From NCBI RefSeq assembly GCF_014495685.1, contig NZ_JACTVI010000025.1, positions 1 through 64,000 on the forward strand: a stretch of DNA of 64,000 nt, given 5' to 3'. The notes beneath the pieces were generated by a model that ran no database searches, had not been told where the DNA came from, and saw only the letters and a program-made list of their open reading frames with translations. Position numbers and translations under genes: made by a program. Source of the DNA: Streptomyces sp. TRM68367 (GTDB taxonomy: Bacteria; Actinomycetota; Actinomycetes; Streptomycetales; Streptomycetaceae). Positions 23,978-32,179 of the stretch are shown piece by piece. Numbering within the stretch: the stretch's first letter is position 1; every line of letters starts with the position of its first letter.

Positions 23978-24862
23978 ATGTTGAGCCGCTGGGTGGGGCG
24001 TACCCGGACGAACCGGGTGCAGCGGATGAGTCCTCTGGCGTCTGTGCGGACCGCGCCGCATGCCGGGGTGCTGAGTTGCCGGGTGCTGGATCCGGTCAAC
24101 GCGCCGGTGACGCATGCCGAGTTCGCGGTCAGCGACACCATGGGACGGACGGTGGTCAGCGGGGGCGCGGATCCCTACGGGTCGTTCGTGACGACGCTTC
24201 CCGCGGGGGAGTACCGGCTCGCGGTGTCGGCCGAGGGGTACACGCCGTACCGGGCGACCGCGATGGTCACCGAGGATTCGCTGGCCTCGCTCGGTGACGT
24301 GACCCTGCAGGTGGCCCGCCCGCCGGAGCTGCCGTCGCCGGGTGACTGGGAGATCGAGCCGACGCACTCCGCGATCGCCTTCACCGCGCGGCACATCGGG
24401 CTGGCCCGGATTCACGGGCGGTTCAACTCCTTCGCGGGGGTGGTGCGGGTGGCCGAGCCGGTGGAGCGGTCGGCGATGCATGTGGTGATCGACGCGGCGT
24501 CCATCGACACGAACGTGAAGATGCGCGACGACCATCTGCGCTCCGCCGACTTTCTGGATGTGGCGCGCTTTCCGACGCTGGAGTTTTACAGCGATCGGTT
24601 CGCGCATCGGGGCGGTAACCGGTGGGCGGTCACCGGGGCGCTGTCTCTGCACGGGGTGACGCGTACGGTCACGCTGGACACGGAGTATCTGGGGCTCGGC
24701 AACGGCATGGAGGGGGAGATGCGGGCGGCGTGCCGGGCGTCCACCGAGTTGCGCCGGGACGACTTCACGGTGAGCTGGCAGACGATGCTGGCGCGGGGGA
24801 TCGCGGTGGTGGGGCCGAGCATCAAGGTCGATCTGGATGTGCAGCTCGTCCCCAAGAGGTGA
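23978..24862 (+). CDS. YceI family protein with N-terminal carboxypeptidase-regulatory-like domain
   Basis: A 294-residue two-domain protein. Residues about 26-110 form an Ig-like carboxypeptidase regulatory domain (GVLSCRVLDPVNAPVTHAEF, PAGEYRLAVSAEGYTPYR). Residues about 118-294 are a YceI domain (GDWEIEPTHSAIAFTARHIG, ALSLHGVTRTV), a lipocalin-like barrel that binds polyisoprenoids or similar lipids. I see no signal peptide, so the protein may stay in the cytoplasm. ATG 23978 has AGAGGTG eight bases upstream. YceI proteins usually stand alone, so the fused domain is notable. A perfect palindrome lies upstream. Confidence 0.83.
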   Translation: MLSRWVGRTRTNRVQRMSPLASVRTAPHAGVLSCRVLDPVNAPVTHAEFAVSDTMGRTVVSGGADPYGSFVTTLPAGEYRLAVSAEGYTPYRATAMVTEDSLASLGDVTLQVARPPELPSPGDWEIEPTHSAIAFTARHIGLARIHGRFNSFAGVVRVAEPVERSAMHVVIDAASIDTNVKMRDDHLRSADFLDVARFPTLEFYSDRFAHRGGNRWAVTGALSLHGVTRTVTLDTEYLGLGNGMEGEMRAACRASTELRRDDFTVSWQTMLARGIAVVGPSIKVDLDVQLVPKR

Positions 24863-24879
24863 GCTTGGAAAATGGGCTC

Positions 24880-25125
24880 GTGAGCGATGTGAGACATGTG
24901 CTGGTGCTGCCCGATCGTGATGCCGCGGAGGAGGTTGCGCAGGCGCTTGGGGAGCGGTTCGGGGTGCGGGAGGAGCCGCAGTTGGTGCGGGATGCGCTGG
25001 CTGGGGAGGACGATGCGGAGGATGCGCAGTGGCTGGTTGTGCTGCGGGATGAGGAGGGCCGGCTCGATCCGGGGGAGCTGGATGAGTTTGTGGGGGAGTG
25101 GGAGGGGTGGCGGGAGGAGCCATAG
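24880..25125 (+). CDS. Small acidic protein of unknown function, 81 residues
   Basis: Unrecognised. The product starts SDVRHVLVLPDRDAAEEVAQ and is strongly acidic (many Asp and Glu), with no Cys and no membrane segment. A regular strand-helix pattern is likely. GTG 24880 is chosen; the in-frame GTG 24859, which overlaps the YceI stop, is possible. The codons use T at the third position more often than neighbouring genes, a trend that continues into the start of holA. I find no motif that suggests a function. Confidence 0.65.
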   Translation: MSDVRHVLVLPDRDAAEEVAQALGERFGVREEPQLVRDALAGEDDAEDAQWLVVLRDEEGRLDPGELDEFVGEWEGWREEP

Positions 25126-25137
25126 CGGGGCGGTTGC

Positions 25138-25196
25138 CCGGCGTGAGTACTGGCCGGGAAGTGGGTCGCGCAGCCCGGCGCTGCGGGATGCCGCCC
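25138..25196. repeat. Dispersed intergenic repeat, copy A
   Basis: A sequence of about 59 bases that reappears at 46921-46978 with one or two single-base gaps and about 80-85 percent identity. Shared blocks include CTGGCCGGG, GCGCAG and CCGGCGCT. Both copies sit right after a stop codon and in the same orientation. Confidence 0.65.
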
Positions 25197-25256
25197 TGGG
25201 GGCCTGCGAGCTGCGTCCGGGCGTCGTTGTCAGTGGGCCGTGGGATGCTTGTCGCG

Positions 25257-26246
25257 ATGGCCAGGAAGAATGCGAATGATGATCCGCTTGCCCCTGTGAC
25301 GGTTGCCGTGGGGCAGGAGGAGTTGTTGCTTGATCGGGCCGTGCAGGAGATTGTGCGGGCTGCGAAGGCTGCCGATGCCGACACGGACGTGCGGGAGTTG
25401 GCGTCGGAGCAGTTGCAGCCGGGGACGCTCGCGGAGTTGACGAGTCCGTCGCTGTTCGCTGAGCGCAAGGTCGTGGTCGTACGCAATGCGCAGGATCTGT
25501 CGGCTGACACGGTCAAGGACGTGAAGGCGTATCTGGGGGCGCCGGCCGAGGAGATCACGCTCGTGCTGCTGCACGCGGGTGGGGCCAAGGGCAAGGGGCT
25601 GCTGGACGCCGCGCGCAAGGCGGGGGCGCGGGAGGTGGCGTGCCCCAAGATGACCAAGCCGGCGGACCGGCTGGCGTTCGTGCGGGGAGAGTTCCGCGGC
25701 ACCGGGCGGTCGGCCACGCCCGAGGCCTGCCAGGCGCTCGTGGACGCGATCGGGAGCGATCTGCGGGAGCTGGCGTCCGCCGTGTCCCAACTGGTCGCCG
25801 ACGTGGAGGGGACGATCGACGAGGAGGTCGTCGGGCGGTACTACACCGGCCGTGCCGAGGCCTCAAGCTTCACCGTCGCCGACCGTGCGGTCGAGGGGCG
25901 GGCGGCGGAGGCGTTGGAGGCGCTGCGCTGGTCCCTGGCGACCGGTGTGGCGCCCGTGATGATCACCAGCGCGCTCGCACAGGGTGTGCGGGCGATCGGG
26001 AAGCTGTCCTCGGCGCGCGGGGGCCGGCCCGCCGACCTCGCCCGTGAGCTGGGCATGCCTCCCTGGAAGATCGACCGTGTGCGGCAGCAGATGCGGGGGT
26101 GGACACCGGACGGGGTCGCCGTGGCGCTGCGCGCGGTCGCGGAGGCCGACGCCGGGGTGAAGGGCGGCGGCGACGACCCGGAGTACGCCCTGGAGAAGGC
26201 GGTCGTGACGATCGCGCGGGCGGCCCGGTCGAGAGGCAGGGCGTAG
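25257..26246 (+). CDS. holA: DNA polymerase III, delta subunit
   Basis: Clamp-loader subunit that opens the beta clamp. The 329-residue product has the usual size. Its N-terminal domain (VTVAVGQEELLLDRAVQEI), the segment SLFAERKVVVVRNAQ and the C-terminal collar domain (EALRWSLATGVAPVMITSALAQGVRAI) match the family. ATG 25257 is the likely start, with ATG 25245 as an in-frame alternative. The first 100 codons have more T-ending codons than is usual here. It is followed by a repeat-bearing spacer and lies upstream of rpsT, the usual actinobacterial order. Confidence 0.93.
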   Translation: MARKNANDDPLAPVTVAVGQEELLLDRAVQEIVRAAKAADADTDVRELASEQLQPGTLAELTSPSLFAERKVVVVRNAQDLSADTVKDVKAYLGAPAEEITLVLLHAGGAKGKGLLDAARKAGAREVACPKMTKPADRLAFVRGEFRGTGRSATPEACQALVDAIGSDLRELASAVSQLVADVEGTIDEEVVGRYYTGRAEASSFTVADRAVEGRAAEALEALRWSLATGVAPVMITSALAQGVRAIGKLSSARGGRPADLARELGMPPWKIDRVRQQMRGWTPDGVAVALRAVAEADAGVKGGGDDPEYALEKAVVTIARAARSRGRA

Positions 26247-26427
26247 GCCACCCGTAAGCCCACCCGCAGCGCCTGTGTCCACGCACAGCCCACCCCCGCG
26301 CTGCCCACCTGCGGCTCGCGCACAGTGCATCTGCAGTCCGCTGTGACCCGTACGCAGCCGACCGGCAGTCCGCTTGTATCCGGCGCTGCCCATCCGCAGT
26401 CCGCAGTGGCCCGTGCGCAGCCCACCG

Positions 26428-26499
26428 GCAGCAGCGCGCCTGTGTCCCAGCCGCAGCCCATCCGCAGCAGCGCGCCTGTGTCCCAGCCGCAGCCCACCT
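26428..26499. repeat. Two 36-bp tandem repeats in the holA-SnoaL spacer
   Basis: Positions 26428-26463 and 26464-26499 are two copies of one 36-bp unit, differing at only a couple of end bases, and the first bases of a third follow at 26500. More diverged relatives (CGCAGCCCACC-type pieces) fill most of the 350-base spacer 26247-26597, which has no convincing gene. Confidence 0.7.
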
Positions 26500-26597
26500 G
26501 CAGCACAGCCGGTGATCCAGTCGCCTCAACCGCCCCGGCGAGGACAATCAGAGATGTCAGCCCACCAACGCCGAACACACGGAAGGTGGCGGTTGTC

Positions 26598-26993
26598 ATG
26601 GCTGAACACCCCCACGCCCAGATCGTCCGCAAGGGCTACGAGGCCTTTGTGCGCGGTGACATGGACAGCTTGCGCGGCCTGATGACCGGGGACTGCGCCC
26701 ACCACGTGCCGGGCAGCCACCCGCTGTCGGGCGACTTCAAGGGGCAGGACGCGATCGTCGACATGTACCGGCGGCTCTTCGAGGAGACCGCCGGGACGAT
26801 CCAGGTCGATCTGCGCAACATCCTCGTCGACGGCCGGGGGCACGCGGTCTCCGTGCACCGCTTCACCGCCGAACGGGGCGGAAAGCGGCTCGACGAGACC
26901 GGCGCCCTCGTCTTCCGGATCGTCGGGGACAAGTTGACCGACATCGACGAGTGCGTCGAGGACATCGACAGCAGCAACGAGTTCTGGACGTGA
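26598..26993 (+). CDS. SnoaL-like (NTF2 fold) protein
   Basis: A 131-residue protein with the NTF2/SnoaL fold pattern. It begins AEHPHAQIVRKGYEAFVRGD and continues GLMTGDCAHHVPGSHPLSGDFKGQDAIVDMYRRLFE, then a strand-rich half with an acidic end (DECVEDIDSSNEFW). Such proteins are isomerases, cyclases or binding proteins; the substrate cannot be told from sequence. ATG 26598 is preceded by GGAAGGTGG. The gene is followed by a hairpin terminator shared with rpsT. Confidence 0.8.
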   Translation: MAEHPHAQIVRKGYEAFVRGDMDSLRGLMTGDCAHHVPGSHPLSGDFKGQDAIVDMYRRLFEETAGTIQVDLRNILVDGRGHAVSVHRFTAERGGKRLDETGALVFRIVGDKLTDIDECVEDIDSSNEFWT

Positions 26994-27007
26994 CCGACCG
27001 GGCCATG

Positions 27008-27058
27008 CCGAAGGCCCCGCTGACCGCTCCGGGGAAGAGCGGAAGGCGGGGCCTTCGG
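27008..27058. terminator. Hairpin terminator between the SnoaL-like gene and rpsT
   Basis: CCGAAGGCCCCGC (27008-27020) pairs with GCGGGGCCTTCGG (27046-27058); an inner CCGCT/AGCGG stem lies in the loop. It follows the SnoaL-like stop by 15 bases and lies 120 bases past the rpsT stop on the other strand, so it may serve both. Confidence 0.75.
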
Positions 27059-27177
27059 TTGAAGCCGGTGAGCCCGTTCCCGCGTGGCGAACGCAGGCCG
27101 CGAACGAGGCTCGGGGTGCCGGACGGGAGCGGATGAGAGAGGGCCCGCTCGATTCCCTCCGGCGGTCAAGTCGGGTG

Positions 27178-27444
27178 TCAGCCCTTGGCGGACGCAACCT
27201 TCTGAGCCAGCGCGGACTTCTTGTTCGCGGCCTGGTTCTTGTGGATGACGCCCTTCGAGACGGCCTTGTCGAGCTGACGCGCGGCAACGCGCTGCAACTC
27301 GGTGGCCTTCTGCACGTCACCCGCGGCAGCGGCCTCACGGGCCTTGCGGATCGCGGTCTTGAGCGACGACTTGACGGCCTTGTTGCGCAGGCGCGCCTTC
27401 TCGTTCGTCTTGTTCCGCTTGATCTGGGACTTGATGTTCGCCAC
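27178..27444 (-). CDS. rpsT: 30S ribosomal protein S20
   Basis: An 88-residue ribosomal protein that binds 16S rRNA. The helical, basic sequence ANIKSQIKRNKTNEKARLRN is characteristic of bS20, as is KGVIHKNQAANKKSALAQ. GTG 27444 is the start, with AAAAGG at a normal distance. It stands alone on the minus strand, divergent from lepA, which is the usual arrangement of these two genes. A perfect palindrome and a tandem 13-mer lie in its leader. Confidence 0.97.
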   Translation of the reverse strand: MANIKSQIKRNKTNEKARLRNKAVKSSLKTAIRKAREAAAAGDVQKATELQRVAARQLDKAVSKGVIHKNQAANKKSALAQKVASAKG

Positions 27445-27464
27445 GAATGAGCCTTTTCAGAGTG

Positions 27465-27510
27465 TTCAGACTGTCTGAATGTTCGACCTGAATGATCGAC
27501 CTGGATGATC
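27465..27510. promoter_or_regulatory. Palindrome and tandem 13-mers upstream of rpsT
   Basis: TTCAGAC-T-GTCTGAA (27465-27479) is a perfect 15-base inverted repeat 21 bases before the rpsT start. GACCTGAATGATC (27485-27497) is followed by GACCTGGATGATC (27498-27510), differing at one base. The sequences may form a regulatory leader of rpsT or an operator. The rest of the rpsT-lepA gap shows nothing else I can name. Confidence 0.45.
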
Positions 27511-27677
27511 GGCGTGCCTCGCGCTGAGAGGGCAGGAGGCACGGCCACCTACACTACCAGCGGCCCTTTCGGCAGCCCAAACCGGTCGCCACCGCCCACC
27601 CGTGGGACCATGGAAGCTACGTATCGATCCGACCCGAGACCGTCACCCGGCGGATACCTCAAGAATCAGGACCCTGC

Positions 27678-29546
27678 GTGCCCGCGACCCCTAACAATGT
27701 GCCCGAGCCGAGCCGTACCGACCCGGCTCTGATCCGCAATTTCTGCATCATCGCGCACATCGACCACGGCAAGTCCACACTCGCCGACCGGATGCTCCAG
27801 CTGACCGGCGTGGTCGAGCAGCGGCAGATGCGCGCCCAGTATCTCGACCGCATGGACATCGAGCGTGAGCGCGGCATCACGATCAAGTCACAGGCCGTGC
27901 GGCTGCCGTGGGCGCCCACCCACGAACCCGGCAGGACGCACATCCTGAACATGATCGACACCCCGGGGCACGTCGACTTCACCTACGAGGTCTCGCGGTC
28001 GCTCGCCGCCTGCGAGGGCACCATCCTCCTGGTCGACGCCGCCCAGGGCATCGAGGCACAGACCCTCGCCAACCTCTACCTGGCGATGGAGAACGACCTC
28101 ACGATCATCCCGGTGCTCAACAAGATCGACCTGCCGGCGGCGCAGCCCGAGAAGTTCGCCGACGAGCTCGCCCACCTCATCGGGTGCGAGCCCGACGACG
28201 TGCTCAAGGTCTCCGCCAAGACCGGCCTCGGCGTCGAGGCGTTGCTCGACAAGGTCGTCGAGCAGGTCCCGGCCCCGGTCGGCGTCGCCGACGCCCCCGC
28301 GCGCGCCATGATCTTCGACTCCGTCTACGACTCCTACCGCGGCGTCGTGACGTACGTCCGCGTCGTGGACGGGCAGCTCAGCAAGCGTGAGCGCATCCGG
28401 ATGATGTCCACCGGCGCCACCCACGAGCTGCTGGAGATCGGCACCAACTCGCCCGAGATGCTGTCCGCCGACGGGCTCGGCGTCGGCGAGGTGGGCTACC
28501 TCATCACCGGTGTGAAGGACGTCCGCCAGTCCAAGGTCGGCGACACCATCACCCAGCAGACCAAGGGAGCCGAGAAGCCGCTCGGGGGCTACAAGGACCC
28601 CAAGCCCATGGTCTTCTCCGGCCTGTATCCGCTGGACGGCTCCGACTACCCGGACCTGCGCGAGGCCCTCGACAAGCTCCAGCTCAACGACGCCGCGCTG
28701 GTCTACGAGCCGGAGACCTCCGCCGCCCTCGGCTTCGGCTTCCGCGTCGGCTTCCTGGGCCTGCTGCACCTCGACGTGATCCGTGAGCGGCTGGAGCGCG
28801 AGTTCGGCCTCGACCTGATCGCGACCGCGCCGAACGTGGTCTACCGCGTCATAATGGAGGACGGCACCGAGCACACCGTCACCAACCCGAGCGAGTTCCC
28901 CGAGGGCAAGATCAACGAGGTGTACGAGCCCGTCGTACGCGCCACGCTCCTCGCGCCGAGCGAGTTCATCGGCTCGATCATGGAGCTGTGCCAGACCCGG
29001 CGTGGTGTCCTGCTCGGCATGGACTACCTCTCCGAGGAGCGGGTCGAGATCCGCTACACCCTCCCGCTCGCCGAGATCGTCTTCGACTTCTTCGACCAGC
29101 TGAAGTCCAAGACCCGCGGCTATGCCTCGCTGGACTACGAGCCCACCGGCGAACAGACCAGCTCACTCGTCAAGGTCGACATCCTGCTGCACGGCGACAA
29201 GGTCGACGCGTTCTCGGCGATCACCCACAAGGACCAGGCATACGCGTACGGCGTGCGGCTCGTCGCCAAGCTCAAGGAGCTGATCCCGCGGCAGGCGTTC
29301 GAGGTGCCCGTCCAGGCAGCCATCGGCTCCCGGGTGATCGCCCGCGAGACCATCCGCGCCATCCGCAAGGACGTCCTCGCCAAGTGCTACGGCGGTGACA
29401 TCTCCCGTAAGCGGAAGCTGCTGGAGAAGCAGAAGGAGGGCAAGAAGCGGATGAAGATGGTGGGTTCCGTGGAGGTTCCGCAGGAGGCCTTCATCGCGGT
29501 CCTGTCGAGCGATGACAGCGCGGGGTCGGGGAAGGGTAGGAAGTAA
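27678..29546 (+). CDS. lepA: Elongation factor 4 (LepA)
   Basis: Ribosomal GTPase that back-translocates or aids assembly of ribosomes. The 622-residue product has the G1 motif AHIDHGKST (about residues 26-34), RGITIKSQ (G2), DTPGHVDF (G3) and NKIDLP (G4). EF-G-like domains follow, and the LepA-specific C-terminal domain ends in the basic helix RKLLEKQKEGKKRMK, which reaches the tRNA. The start is GTG 27678 with AGGA upstream. There is no tetracycline-resistance-type variation. It diverges from rpsT. Confidence 0.98.
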   Translation: MPATPNNVPEPSRTDPALIRNFCIIAHIDHGKSTLADRMLQLTGVVEQRQMRAQYLDRMDIERERGITIKSQAVRLPWAPTHEPGRTHILNMIDTPGHVDFTYEVSRSLAACEGTILLVDAAQGIEAQTLANLYLAMENDLTIIPVLNKIDLPAAQPEKFADELAHLIGCEPDDVLKVSAKTGLGVEALLDKVVEQVPAPVGVADAPARAMIFDSVYDSYRGVVTYVRVVDGQLSKRERIRMMSTGATHELLEIGTNSPEMLSADGLGVGEVGYLITGVKDVRQSKVGDTITQQTKGAEKPLGGYKDPKPMVFSGLYPLDGSDYPDLREALDKLQLNDAALVYEPETSAALGFGFRVGFLGLLHLDVIRERLEREFGLDLIATAPNVVYRVIMEDGTEHTVTNPSEFPEGKINEVYEPVVRATLLAPSEFIGSIMELCQTRRGVLLGMDYLSEERVEIRYTLPLAEIVFDFFDQLKSKTRGYASLDYEPTGEQTSSLVKVDILLHGDKVDAFSAITHKDQAYAYGVRLVAKLKELIPRQAFEVPVQAAIGSRVIARETIRAIRKDVLAKCYGGDISRKRKLLEKQKEGKKRMKMVGSVEVPQEAFIAVLSSDDSAGSGKGRK

Positions 29547-29585
29547 CTGCCCCTTACCTTGGGTTACACCCCAAACTGGGTGCAA

Positions 29586-29621
29586 CAGGGGCCCGTCGCG
29601 CGAAAGTGCGGCGGGTCCCTG
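29586..29621 (+). terminator. Hairpin terminator after lepA
   Basis: CAGGG (29586-29590) pairs with CCCTG (29617-29621), with further pairing of GCCCG and CGC with the loop side, about 40 bases after the lepA stop. Confidence 0.6.
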
Positions 29622-29712
29622 TGCGTACGCGGGGTAGCTCTCTGTCGAAAGAGACAGGCCGTGAACCCTTACGCGGTGGCCGGTCGCCCTTTACTCTGAT
29701 CCCTGCTCGATA

Positions 29713-29730
29713 GTTACTCGCGAGTTAAAC
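29713..29730. promoter_or_regulatory. Inverted repeat ACTCGCGAGT upstream of the acyl-CoA ligase
   Basis: ACTCGCGAGT (29716-29725) is a perfect 10-base palindrome inside an approximately symmetric 18-base element GTTACTCGCGAGTTAAAC. It lies 66 bases before the start of the acyl-CoA ligase gene, close to possible promoter elements. It is a candidate TetR-type operator for this fatty acid gene. Confidence 0.45.
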
Positions 29731-29795
29731 AACGTCGCGTGAGTGAAACCAGCCGCACCTGAGTCGGCCGCACTGCGCGGGCCCCGGAGGATGTC

Positions 29796-31670
<1,875 letters not shown>

Positions 31671-31689
31671 GCGGTGGTGGGGACTGTGC

Positions 31690-31717
31690 GGCGGCTGCGG
31701 CTGCGGCTGCGGCTGCG
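31690..31717. repeat. GCGGCT hexanucleotide tract
   Basis: At least four consecutive copies of GCGGCT lie 20 bases after the acyl-CoA ligase stop. It is a simple-sequence tract with no evident gene. Confidence 0.7.
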
Positions 31718-31729
31718 TGGTGGCTGGTC

Positions 31730-32075
31730 GCGCCCACGCGGCGGAGCCGAGTCGAACGGCTTGGTCAAGTAGTCGGCCGCGCCGGTCGCGTAGCCGCGGA
31801 AGGCGTGGCCGGAGTCGTCCATGCCGGGCATGCGGATGCCGGGCAGGTGTTCGACGTCGTTGACGTGGGAGGTCCGGCAGCGCTGTCCCGGGCGCGCCGC
31901 GAGCCGCTCGTCCAGGCGACCGTGCCGCGCCACTCCCGCCGGACGCGCCGCGCTTCCGGGGGGAAGCGCAGGCTGCGGCCCATGATCTGGTTGTGGGCCG
32001 CGGTGAGTTCGGCCGCGATCCCGTGGCCGGTTTCCTGACCGTCTTCGAACACTCCTGTAGCACTGTTCTCACTCA
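31730..32075 (-). pseudogene. Remnant of a response regulator or hybrid sensor protein
   Basis: On the minus strand a frame starting at ATG 32075 (SENSATGVFEDGQETGHG) runs into poor coding sequence. In the next frame a response-regulator receiver piece appears: IRMPGMDDSG, then GYATGAADYLTKPFD. In intact receiver domains MPGMDG and GYxxGAxDYLxKPFD are separated by about 30-35 residues; here they are about 4 apart, so part of the domain is missing. The Lys and Pro of the KPFD end are kept. The region has no intact frame and no clear promoter. The rest of 31671-32179 holds nothing else I recognise. Confidence 0.6.
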
Positions 32076-32179
32076 TGGCGGCCCACTTCGGTAACTCGGC
32101 GCTTATGAGCGTGCCCGGTCTGTCACCCTGTCGGCACTGACTGAGGTTTATTCGTACGAACGGGCCGGGGGAGCTGCCG

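Noticed and set aside
25138..25196. Small RNA gene
   Set aside because: The element is repeated at 46921-46978 and has no clear promoter or stable fold, so a dispersed repeat is the simpler reading.
26248..26520. CRISPR-like array
   Set aside because: The repeats are adjacent with no unique spacers, and there are no cas genes.
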